A DNA stretch of 64,000 bases from Coccinella septempunctata (taxonomy: Eukaryota; Arthropoda; Insecta; Coleoptera; Coccinellidae). Where the stretch lies: assembly GCF_907165205.1 (NCBI RefSeq), contig NC_058189.1, positions 22,070,001-22,134,000 on the forward strand. The letters are read 5' to 3'. The translations under genes were made by a program, and so were the position numbers. The stretch's first letter is position 1. Each line of letters starts with the position of its first letter. The notes under the pieces are model-generated. The model saw only the letters and a program-made list of their open reading frames with translations, had not been told where the DNA came from and did no database searches. Positions 11,928 to 20,787 of this stretch are shown here, piece by piece.

Positions 11928-12008
11928 AACACGTGGTCGTCTAGTCTTCTGTTTAACACGTGGTCTTCTAGTCTTCTGTTTAACACGTGGTCTTCTAGTC
12001 TTCTGTTT
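11928..12008 (-). repeat. Three tandem 27-bp units in the copia leader
   Basis: Units lie at 11928-11954, 11955-11981 and 11982-12008; the first differs from the others by one base (TGGTCGTC versus TGGTCTTC). Each holds the palindromic CACGTG. The array sits between the primer-binding site and the Gag start, where copia elements keep regulatory and packaging sequences. Confidence 0.85.
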
Positions 12009-12037
12009 GTTAATTAATACGCACGCACATACACACA

Positions 12038-12050
12038 AGCGCTGCTACCA
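12038..12050 (-). other. copia primer-binding site
   Basis: On the minus strand TGGTAGCAGCGC directly follows the LTR end ...TCCTCACA. The first nine bases match the complement of an initiator-tRNA(Met) 3' end including CCA. This fixes the LTR border at 12051. Confidence 0.7.
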
Positions 12051-12271
12051 TGTGAGGATGGATACTTTTAAAACTGATGAGACGGTTTTAACAAAGTTTA
12101 TTTAAATATATATTTAACACAGTGGTGGATTACACAAAATGGCTGATGGTCGCTTGAAACTATTAACAGTGAGAGTAGCCTTTATCTATTCGCATTCCCG
12201 ACAGAACTGGCTTCTGCACCATTAATAGCACGTGAACCTAACTTAGTTGCGCTTGCGCATTAGGCCGAACA
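12051..12271 (-). repeat. copia 5' LTR, 221 bp
   Basis: Read on the minus strand it begins TGTTCGGCC and ends CCATCCTCACA, the usual TG...CA ends, immediately before the primer-binding site. It contains a polyadenylation signal (AATAAA in TTTAAATAAACTT) and a possible TATA-like GATAAAGG. The outer border at 12271 is inferred from the TG dinucleotide because the partner LTR is missing. Confidence 0.7.
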
Positions 12272-12309
12272 TAATATTAGTTGTCAGCAGGTTGCTTTAT
12301 AGAAGTGGA

Positions 12310-14500
12310 CTGGTCCCAAATCAACTTTGGCCAGCAGTTCTTACTTCAACAGAAATGCTATCACAGCTGCAGTCAGGAGGGAGAAAAGAGCCTATTATAG
12401 TAAATACATAAATCCATGCAGTAATTTGAAGACAACCTGGTCTTATCTGAGAAGATTGGGCATATGTAAGAATAAGAGTGTAGATCTAGACCCAACACTT
12501 TGCGATGTTGATCGAGTGAATCAACATTTTCTGTGCCTTGCCTCTCCCCTGACAATGATCTTCTGTCTTTTTATGCCAATCGGGATAACTGCATCACTAC
12601 TAGTTATTTCAAATTTTTGGTGGTTGACGAGGTTGAGGTCTTGGAATCTATCAGATCCATCAAGAGTAGAGCTATTGGTCATGATGGCATAAACATACTA
12701 ACCCTACAATTGTGTGTTCCCCACATTCTGCCCCATATCACTCATATAATGAATTTCTGTTTACAGCATTCTGTCTTTCCAAATCAGTGGAAAAAAGCCA
12801 TTGTCATTCCTGTACCGAAGGTATCTTGTCCAAAGGACATGAACAACTTGCGACCTATAAGTATTCTACCCACGTTATCGAAAATCCTTGAGAAAATTAT
12901 GAGTAAACAAATGTTGTCACATTTAAATACGAATGAAATTATTCCACCTATGCAGTCAGGATTTAGAAAGAATCATAGCTGCACGCTGCACCACGGCTTT
13001 GTTAAATATAACAGATGACATTATGGGAGCGACCGATCAGGGTAAACTAACTTTGCTCACTCTTTTAGATTACTCCAAAGCATTCGACTGCCTCAATCAC
13101 GAGCTGTTCGAGGCTATTCTAGTTCATCTTGGTTTTTGTGGGGGTTTCAATTCGGCTTTTGTCTTCTTATCTTTTGCTGGTCGGTTCCAAGCGGTATGCT
13201 ATGATGGTAAAATTTCATCTTTTTTGGAAATATGCAGGGGAGTACCGCAGGGGTCAATCTTAGGGCCAATTTTGTTTATCATGTACATTTCACAGTTTGT
13301 GAAGTTTATTATTTCCTGCCTGATGCACTACTACGCGGATGATAGCCAACTGTATATCTCCTTTTATTTGCATGAATCTGCTCAGGCAATTTCTGCCCTG
13401 AATTTTGATTTGAACATCATCAATGATTTATCTACCAAACATTGGTTGCAGCTTAATAAAGATAAGACCGTTGCCATTTTATTTGGAAGGAGAGGAGATA
13501 GGATTAAATTTTTGAACCAAAATAATGTTCTTGTATTTGGTTCAGATACTGTTGGATTGTGTGACAAAGTTAAAGACTTGGGAGTCTGGTTAGATATCGA
13601 CTTGCGTTTCACGGACCACATTTCTGCCTGTCTGCGGAAGGCCTATGCCATGCTGAGGATTCTTTATAGAAACAGGGAAACACTGGAGCGTAAAGTGAGA
13701 GTGCTTCTATGTGAGTCGTTGGTTCTATCACATTTAAATTATGCAGTTTGTGTATATGGCCCCTGTCTGAACTACTCTGATAGAAAGCGGATACAGAAAC
13801 TTCAGAACTCTTGTCTGCGACTGATTTTTGGCTTGAGAAAATTTGACAGGATTAGCCATACTCTGCGAATTGTTAATTGGCTCAACATGGAAAGAAGAAG
13901 ATCTCTTCATGCTTCTTTACTATTTATGAAAATACTAATTAACCGAACTCCTCCATACCTCTACAACAAAATAACCTTCCGCTCTGATGTCCATAATTTG
14001 AATATTCGATTCAAAGGAACCCTTACTCCTCCTGTATTTACAACTGAGCTATTCCGACGACCATTTTCATATTATATTACGTTTTGTACAAATAATTTAT
14101 CTGTCGAGATCAGGGCGGTTAGAAACATAAAACTTTTAAGAGCTATGATCTTCAGCAAACTTATGAATGAGCAAGTGGCAACTCTGCGAGTGTGATATAC
14201 AAGTGTAATTTTTTTTTCTCTTTTTTATTCACTTTCTGATATAGAGCATAACTTCCTACAACCATTATTTCTTTTTTGGGTAGTGATGCATCTTCTATAT
14301 TTATACTGTCATTGTCATGAGCATGAGTAATTACCATTATTTTTTTTTATTCTTGTCAATGAATCATGGGGTTAGATTGAACAGTACACTTGAACAGTGT
14401 TCTGGATCTCGCCTTTTCAATTTTTTTTTAGTGTTATAAGAGTTTGTATTTAGTTTCCATGAAATTGATTGAATAAAGACCTTTATTATTATTATTATTA
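12310..14500 (+). pseudogene. 5'-truncated LINE reverse transcriptase (CR1/Jockey group), frameshifted
   Basis: Three overlapping frames read as one protein with two frameshifts (near 12530 and 12980). Landmarks are NLRPISILPTLSKILEKI, FRKNHSC (fingers), LLDYSKAFDCLNHEL (motif A), GVPQGSILGPILF (motif B) and YYADDSQLY (motif C), followed by the thumb up to the stop at 14193-14195. The endonuclease and ORF1 are missing, as is usual for aborted target-primed insertions. The 3' end has AATAAA followed by (TTA)n at about 14489-14505, the microsatellite-like tail of this LINE group. Clade assignment beyond the Jockey/CR1 superfamily is uncertain. Confidence 0.87.
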
Positions 14501-14821
14501 TTATTTCTCAGACGAATCAAACTTGCAATCATGGTTACATGATTGTTCATTTAAAAATAAACTGTAGTTTTTTTCACCAATTCAGTCTCGTGATACATTC
14601 ATCCTGCAATTTTTAACTTACATTTTTAATTCATGATATCAATCAGAGTTTGTGCTTCATCAGCTTTTATTTTTTTTTTAAATGTTATGTTTTGTATAGT
14701 TAACAGATTTACCAGCTCACTGATTATTGTTACTGACATAGAACAGATGAGATAAACAGTGAACAATTAACTTTGATTGAAAACACAAAACCAAAATTTA
14801 TTGCCGAGATTATATTTTTAA

Positions 14822-15227
14822 GGCCCGGTACTTTCACGTGCGAATAAATAAATTTATTCGCATTTATCAAGTCGTATTCGTAAAATTATTAAAAATGCAG
14901 TCTTTTCACTTTCAGATAGTGTAAAGCGGGCAACACATATGAGCGGCCGCGGCCGCGATCACGATTACGATCGTGAGACATCCCGACTGAACGCCGCTAT
15001 ATTGCTGAACAGATCGTGATATTATGTGCGGGATATGACATTTGCATGGGACGCTTCTCGATCGTGATCGTGATCGTGGCCGCGGCCGCTCATATGTGTT
15101 CACCGCCTTATTCATCGAATAAATCTGTCATTGAAACTTAATTAGAAGAGTTTATTTGTCATAGATCGAATGTCGGTACGTCATTATTGGTGGAATAAAA
15201 TTTATTCGAAGGTGAAAGTACCGGGCC
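14822..15227. mobile_element. 406-bp MITE with TAA target duplication and GC-rich inner palindromes
   Basis: The ends are inverted copies: GGCCCGGTACTTTCAC on the left and its reverse complement on the right. Each is flanked by TAA (14819-14821 and 15228-15230). A second, inner pair of arms at about 14931-14978 and 15057-15100 contains GCGGCCGCGGCCGC followed by repeated GATCGTGATCGTG-type sequence. A 3-bp TAA duplication is typical of PIF/Harbinger, so a non-autonomous member is likely. No coding capacity is evident. Confidence 0.8.
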
Positions 15228-15303
15228 TAAGAGTTATAACGAGGTGAGAGTTAGGTCTGTTCGTCTAGCTGAGTACCTGATTTAATATATTTGTATGATT
15301 GCA

Positions 15304-15340
15304 GCCTTGAGAAAGGACAAATAATGTCCTAAACGTTGTC
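15304..15340 (+). other. Hammerhead-ribozyme-like motif, degenerate
   Basis: The stretch has CTTGAGA, then a hairpin GGAC-AAATAAT-GTCC, then TAAACGTTGTC. This follows the hammerhead layout CUGANGA / stem II / GAAA / stem III / GUC, with deviations in the first box and G12. Similar motifs occur in Penelope-like and retrozyme repeats. Activity is unlikely as written; homology to the cleaner motifs at 17.97 kb is plausible. Confidence 0.35.
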
Positions 15341-15435
15341 AAAGTTATAGATGTTTTAGAATTAAAGTATACGTCTTTTGAAAATTCCACATTCCCGTTA
15401 TCATTTATTGAACATGGTTACATGGTTTCCCCCTA

Positions 15436-15843
15436 TTGAACGTTCCCAGAACACCCTGGCATCCTCCTTATCGCAATTCAGAATCCCTGAAAAATTTACC
15501 AGAATTAAAGAATGTGGTAATGCCATTGTCGTCGAGCAAGCAGGAACCCAATGACTTGTACTGTCGACTGGATTCAAGGTTTTCAAGTTACTCTAGACTT
15601 CGTCGAGTCACGAGCTGAATAAATCGTTATATTTACAACTCTCGTCCACGGATCACATCTTCAGCTTTCCGAAAGGGTGGATTGATGGTTGAGGAGTTGA
15701 ACGAGGCAATGTTCACAATAGTTCGCATTGTTCAGGCCGTTCACTTTGGCGAGGATCTTCCCGTTGCCTCATTCGTGAACGTACTCGTCAATGTAAGACT
15801 TGTTTTAGATTCCGTGCTCGTCCCATTCCAACCAAGTATGTAA
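15436..15843 (+). pseudogene. BEL/Pao Pol fragment (linker between RNase H and integrase)
   Basis: One frame, broken by a TGA at 15616-15618 and a TAA at 15841-15843, reads like the BEL/Pao segment that follows RNase H: FSSYSRLRRVTS, INRYIYNSRPR and VEELNEAMFTIVRIVQAVHF. This part of the polyprotein is absent from the copy at the left edge of the window. The same frame runs straight into gypsy-type sequence at about 15844, so the border is a junction between two element classes. Confidence is moderate because the fragment is short. Confidence 0.6.
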
Positions 15844-16878
15844 GTAGTCGTAATCCCTAGAAGCCTCAGGAAACAGGTTTTGGATGAACTCCATAAGGGA
15901 CACTTTAGAATGGAAAAAATGAAGGCTTTGGCTCGCTCGGCAGTGTATTGGCCTAACATTGACTCTGACATAGAGGAAAAATGTAAGAAATGTGTACCAT
16001 GCCTCATTAACAAAGCCAATCCACCACATACGGAGCTGACACCATGGCCATTGGCTACGAAACCATGGGAAAGAGTCCATGTTGATTACATGGGACCGAT
16101 TAAGGGTTTGCATTTTCTGATTATTAGAGATGCATATACCAAGTGGATGGAGGTTTTTCCTGTAAGCAAAATAACATCATCAAATACTGTGAGACATTTA
16201 AGGGAGAGTTTTGCCAGATATGGAATCCCAGAGTTGGTGGTGTCTGATAACGGAACTCAGCTGGTGTCCAGAGAAATGGAAGAATTCCTTAAGAGAAATG
16301 GAATTAAACATATGACGTCCCCCCCTGGTCATCAAAAACCAAATGGTCAGGCAGAAAGTGCGGTAAAGATTTCCAAAAATAAGTTGAAAACCTACTTGGC
16401 TGACCGTGAAAATGTCAGGGAAGACATGTTCACTCTGACTTCTAGATTTTTGTATCATTACAGGAATTCCGTACATTCGTCAACATCAGAAACACCTGCC
16501 AAGCTAATGTTCAACAGAGAGATAAGAACTAGATGGTCCCTGTTGAAAGATAAAGCCCATTGTGCAAGAGACACTGCAGACAGCGAAGCTCTTGAGAGTT
16601 TGTAAAGGAGCAGAGAAAGACAAATCCGAAATTTTAAAGGTGTTAAAAGACATTTCAGATTAAACCAAAAAGTGATGGTGGCAGACTACAATAAACCTAA
16701 CAATAAGAGTTGGACACCAGCCATCATCGAGAAACAAGTAGGGCATTCGGTATTCTTGTGCAGAACAGAGTCGGGAAAACTTTGGAAGCGCCACAAAGAC
16801 CAGATCCATGGCAGAGCGGAACTTGATGGAATAAAAGAAATTGTTGCAGAAACTAAATACAAGGGAAAGAAAAGTTAA
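15844..16878 (+). pseudogene. Ty3/gypsy integrase
   Basis: Order: the HHCC zinc domain (H at LHKGHF, C-x-x-C in KKCVPC), the rve catalytic core with D (HVDYMGPI), D (VVSDNGTQ) and E (GQAESAVK), and an RNA-binding/chromodomain-like tail (RLNQKVMVADYN...GKLWKRHKDQIHG). A TAA at 16603-16605 interrupts the frame and the same frame resumes at once, so a single nonsense change separates core from tail. Everything upstream (Gag, protease, RT, RNase H) is missing. The ORF is then cut at 16875 by a foldback element and its end lies at 18061-18531. Integrase inserts the cDNA into the genome. Confidence 0.9.
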
Positions 16879-18057
16879 CAGGAATTTGGACGTATTTATT
16901 GTTATTAGAAATTCCAATTAAGCCGACGTTTCGAAGAGCAGTTTTCTTCTTCTTCAAGGGATAAAAAACGGCTACATGTTAGGAAACATACAAGGACATT
17001 AACACAGCAGAAGAGACTAACCTAGTATGGAGATCTTAATAAAGAATGGTTGTGTTAAAGTAATTCATAGGTATTATCGGCATATAATTACAAGAAGAAA
17101 TCATCTCCCCTCGAAAATGTAGAATTCACCAACGTTGAAAACTCTAGAAAATTCTGATTCTTATGTCACAAGAGTTGATATGAACATGTGTGGGAAAATG
17201 GAAAACGTCATGTCATCGTGTGTTTTCAGCGCAGGTGAATGCGTTCGGGAAAGTAAATATATGTGTCTAGCATAGACAGCTAGTAGCGACCCCTGGCCAT
17301 GGTAACCATGATAATGTCAGCAATGGGGTCACATAAAGTAGGCGGCTAGGTGGTCTCGAGGACAAAGGATTACACTAAAATTAAAATTGAAGACAAAGGT
17401 AGTTGTCAAGCGGTGAACAGTATATACAATATGCACACAGGCATACAGACTCATCTATCATAAGTAAGCATCCAAAAGAGGAAATATGCCTGTGTGCATA
17501 TTTATATACTGTTCACCGCTTGACAACTACCTTTGTCTTCAATTTTAATTTTAGTGTAATCCTTTGTCCTCGAGACCACCTAGCCGCCTACTTTATGTGA
17601 CCCCATTGCTGACATTATCATGGTCACCATGGCCAGGGGTCGCTACTAGCTGTCCTCTATACTAGACACATATATTTACTTTCCCGAACGCATTCACCTG
17701 CGCTGAAAACACACGATGACATGACGTTTTCCATTTTCCCACACATGTTCATATCAACTCTTGTGACATAAGAATCAGAATTTTCTAGAGTTTTCAACGT
17801 TGGTGAATTCTACATTTTCGAGGGGAGATGATTTCTTCTTGTAATTATATGCCGATAATACCTATGAATTACTTTAACACAACCATTCTTTATTAAGATC
17901 TCCATACTAGGTTAGTCTCTTCTGCTGTGTTAATGTCCTTGTATGTTTCCTAACATGTAGCCGTTTTTTAGCCCTTGAAGAAGAAGAGAACTGCTCTTCG
18001 AAACGTCGGCTTAGTTGGAATTTCTAATAACAATAAATACGTCCAAATTCCTGTTAA
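16875..18057. mobile_element. Foldback element with ~570-bp inverted arms
   Basis: The arms 16875-17445 and 17485-18057 are near-perfect reverse complements separated by a 39-bp spacer. The outer ends read TTAACAGGAATTTGGACG. Each arm carries AGGGxxTTGAAGAAGAAG...CTCTTCGAAACGTCGGC, a hammerhead-like motif (16922-16960 minus; 17972-18010 plus). A diverged relative lies at 46.53-46.60 kb. I see no protein gene. The insertion splits a gypsy ORF. Inverted LTRs with hammerhead motifs are known from Penelope-like elements, so a solo inverted pair of such termini is my preferred reading; a generic foldback transposon is the alternative. Confidence 0.8.
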
Positions 18058-18060
18058 ATT

Positions 18061-18531
18061 TCTTTCATTGATGATACCATGGATGCTACACTAGTCAACA
18101 ATAAATACAAGGGTTTCATACCTTATGCTCCTGTTCATGATGGAGTGGATGAGCTCAAAGAGCATTCCAGTATCACGGACGAAAACCAGTATGCATTGGA
18201 CACTCCAGGAAGAAACAAGGATGAATCATACGTCAGGGCAAAAACGTCCGGTGTTGCTAGAGGGAATGGTATGCCCGATAGTAACGGTTTGGAATACAAC
18301 AGACCAGAAGAGAACACAATGGCGGAAACGCCAGGTATTACTGGAGGGAATGGCATGCCCGAAAGTAAAGTTAAAGGAGTGGAAAGACAAGAAAATAAAA
18401 AGGCAACAATGCCAGGGTTCACCGAAGGGAATGGCATGCCTGGAAGTAACTTTGATATAGTAGATACACCAGATAAGGGTTCAAAAAGACCGAAAAGGAA
18501 CATCACAAAGCCTGCTAGGTTTAGACAGTAG
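18061..18531 (+). CDS. C-terminal tail of the gypsy Pol, beyond the foldback insertion
   Basis: From the ATG at 18079 the frame gives 150 residues, low in complexity and highly polar. It has three copies of a G-N-G-M-P motif (RGNGMPDSN, GGNGMPESK, EGNGMPGSN) spaced about 37-40 residues apart, and ends RPKRNITKPARFRQ, the basic proline-rich ending common in gypsy Pol proteins. It lies between the foldback and the polypurine tract/LTR, so it is best read as the end of the interrupted Pol. The methionine start is accidental. Confidence 0.7.
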   Translation, partial: SFIDDTMDATLVNNKYKGFIPYAPVHDGVDELKEHSSITDENQYALDTPGRNKDESYVRAKTSGVARGNGMPDSNGLEYNRPEENTMAETPGITGGNGMPESKVKGVERQENKKATMPGFTEGNGMPGSNFDIVDTPDKGSKRPKRNITKPARFRQ

Positions 18532-18720
18532 GGAGTTCTTCGGTACAGTGACCTTGAAAAAGAAAAGTACTTTTGGGGTGAGATACAATTATCTCACTGT
18601 GTTTTGTTTACAGCTCACACAAAGCATGCTCTTTTACAGATAATTAATATGTTTTTCTGTAGGGTTACTGGAACCATCTAACTTTCCCTTACAGAGGAGC
18701 CTTTAGTCGAAAGGGGGAGG

Positions 18721-18997
18721 TGTTGGGTCCATTCAAATGACCCGCCTAAATCGACCGGAAGCTACCACAGCGACCGCCAACCGAGTATCCGGGAAACTGT
18801 TCCTACAAGAGGAAACAAGGCAATCGAGAACGTACCTCCCTAGGTGAAGCACACGCGTGGTTACTACGGCTGTTCACATTATGTTACCTCGGGCTACATC
18901 TTACTAAATGTGTAAAGACAATAGAATAAACGTTTAGATACCACGGCAGTTTCTATTTCTCACCTGTTCAATTCATCAAGAACTCACAAACATAACA
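18721..18997 (+). repeat. gypsy 3' LTR, 277 bp, with polypurine tract
   Basis: A polypurine tract, AAAGGGGGAGG, ends at 18720. The next base starts TGTTGGGTCC, and the repeat ends ...CAAACATAACA, giving inverted TGTT/AACA ends. AATAAA is present near 18926. No matching 5' LTR lies in the window, consistent with the 5' truncation at 15844. Confidence 0.8.
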
Positions 18998-19370
18998 CCT
19001 ACTAAAATGGTTCAAATTTAATACTGTCATCTTGGTATAAAAAAAAACCTTTATAATAGCTATTTATGTAACAAGTACATAAATTAGGTCTTTATAGTCG
19101 AGTCCAAAAGTTTATGGCAGAGCGAGCAAAGCGAGCGAGGCCAATAACTTGGGCAAGTCCATAAAGCCTAATTATGTACGAGTTGCATACAAAGCTTTAT
19201 GTTCGACTGCAATGCAGAAATTTTATTTTCTGAAATGGCCTATTGCTGAAAAACATTAAGTGTGCTTTTGATTTTCTTACCTTAGTAACCAGAGACCTTA
19301 GCAACCTCAGTAAACAAAGTTTTTTACTTCCCTTATTTTCTGACAAACGTCATAATAATCCAAAAAATAG
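18998..19370. repeat. Imperfect inverted repeat in an otherwise gene-free stretch
   Basis: GTACATAAATTAGGTCTTTA (near 19075) pairs imperfectly with TAAAGCCTAATTATGTAC (near 19162), enclosing a run of GAGCGAGCAAAGCGAGCGAG. No gene was recognised. It lies directly before the tyrosine-recombinase relic and could belong to that element. Confidence 0.45.
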
Positions 19371-19586
19371 ATAGTGCTGCAGAAGAAAACGTAGAAAATT
19401 TAGCCGTAAGCGCCAAAGAATCTCTCTAACCCACTTAATCTAAAAGTGCTTATGAAAATATGTATGCGGCCTATAACAAGTGGTGTAAAACAAAGAAAAT
19501 TGTAAAATCGACAGAAGACAATATTCTGGCTTACTTCAATAGTGAATTGAAAGCTCACAAAAGTTATTCGCTATGGACTACATAGA
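19371..19586 (+). pseudogene. Tyrosine-recombinase relic (Crypton-like, N-terminal core-binding region)
   Basis: One frame, interrupted by two TAA codons (near 19428 and 19437) and ended by a TAG, reads ENLAVSAKESL, then SAYENMYAAYNKWC, then TEDNILAYFNSELK and SYSLWTT. This is the pattern of the SAM-like N-terminal domain of eukaryotic tyrosine recombinases, as in Cryptons and their domesticated relatives. The catalytic R-H-R-Y domain is not found downstream. The match is from recalled family pattern only. Confidence 0.5.
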
Positions 19587-19821
19587 TGAATCGAAAAGTA
19601 CTGAAATAAGTGTGGCCACCATAATATTGGCCCAGGAAGTAGTTGATAAGTAGTTGATTCAAGAGTATTGAAGATCGAAAACTGTACTTCCACTTCGAGC
19701 TTGACTTCCGCAGGCATGCATTTTCATGATAGTATAGTATAGTATAGTGAGAAGGGGTTACAGTTCACTGCGACCTTAAGGTCTATTGTGCCCCCTAACA
19801 GAGCTGTTTTCATCGCGCCCT

Positions 19822-20715
19822 TTACAGCTCGCCTTCCAGATCCAGAGATCGGATGAAATCCAGTATCTGGGACGGCTTCAACGAGAATAATTCCCCACTC
19901 CTACAAGTTTCTCGTCCAAAGCACTCTTTCCTTTGGCTTGGAATGGCAAGGCATTCCGTAACCAGGTGAATTGGAGTTTCCTCCTCCCCACAGAATCTAC
20001 ACTCGTCAGTGTCCGACAAACCCATTCTCGACAGATGCTTCTTTAGGCGACAATGTCCTGTGAGAAAGCCAGTGAGTAGGTGTAGTTGGTTCTTACTGAG
20101 ATCCAGATATTTTTTGGATCTAGCAGTTTCAAAGTTCCGAAGGAACTTTTTGGAGTGATCCATTCCTGGGAGATTCCGCCAGAGTTTTTCCCTTTCGGCT
20201 TTCTCCTTCTCCATAAACTCCTTCTTGTAGGTGCATTTTCCTATACCACAGAAGGGTTCTGGGCCAGTGAGTGGCGTTTGTGCGCTCTCTCTGGCAAGTG
20301 TATTGGCCTTCTCGTTTCCTACGATTCCCGAGTGACCGGGAACCCAGATTAAAAAGACCTTATTCTTCTTGCCTACATCATTGAGTTTATTCCGGTACTC
20401 CCAAATCAGCTTTGAATCAATGACATAGGAGCTCAGTGCCTTTACGGCAGCTTGACTATCTGTATGAATAGCTATATCACATTTCTGATAGTTTCTTTCT
20501 AGATTTACATCTAGGCATCTCTCGATTGCTAGTATTTCCGTTTGAAGGACGCTTGTACAGGAGCCTAACGATAGTGCACACTTGGTTCTTGCCCCATAAA
20601 TATCAGCGCCAGCTCCTGTAGCGGTTTTAGAACCATCTGTATACCATTTTAATGTATTTTCTTTAAGATTGTAGTCGGTGTACTCCCGTTCCCAATCTCT
20701 TCTTTTACTTAGCAT
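19822..20715 (-). pseudogene. LINE ORF2, RNase H domain and C-terminal zinc motif
   Basis: RNase HI signatures are clear: YTDGSKT, the acidic residue in LQTEILAIERCL, HTDSQAAVKAL and the late W-V-P-G-H-SGIVGNEKAN. A CRFCGEEETPIHLVTEC motif (C-x2-C...H-x4-C) follows, typical of this LINE group. The frame equals that of the RT domain, but about 70 bp between them (20716-20790) carry stops and at least two compensating shifts. The ATG at 20715 is therefore not a real start. RNase H removes the RNA strand after first-strand synthesis. Confidence 0.9.
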
Positions 20716-20787
20716 TGTAATGAAATTACATGCTTACTTTCTTGATCATTAAGTCACTAGGAAGGTTTGCAGATGAGATGTAGTCGT

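Larger units (their letters stand above)
7127..12271 (-). mobile_element. Ty1/copia retrotransposon, nearly complete, 3' LTR not found
   Basis: On the minus strand the order is 5' LTR (12271-12051), primer-binding site, leader with three 27-bp repeats, Gag, then Pol (zinc knuckle, protease, integrase, RT, RNase H). That is the copia order, with integrase before RT. A second copy of the LTR (TGTTCGGCC...TCCTCACA) should follow the RNase H stop at 7127, but I find no such sequence down to about 6100. The element is disabled by one nonsense codon at 7667-7669 and by a Gag/Pol frame offset. Confidence 0.85.

Noticed and set aside
12067..12090. CTGATGAGACGGTTTTAAC as a hammerhead core
   Set aside because: It lies inside the copia LTR, lacks a following GAAA box and shows no stem II.
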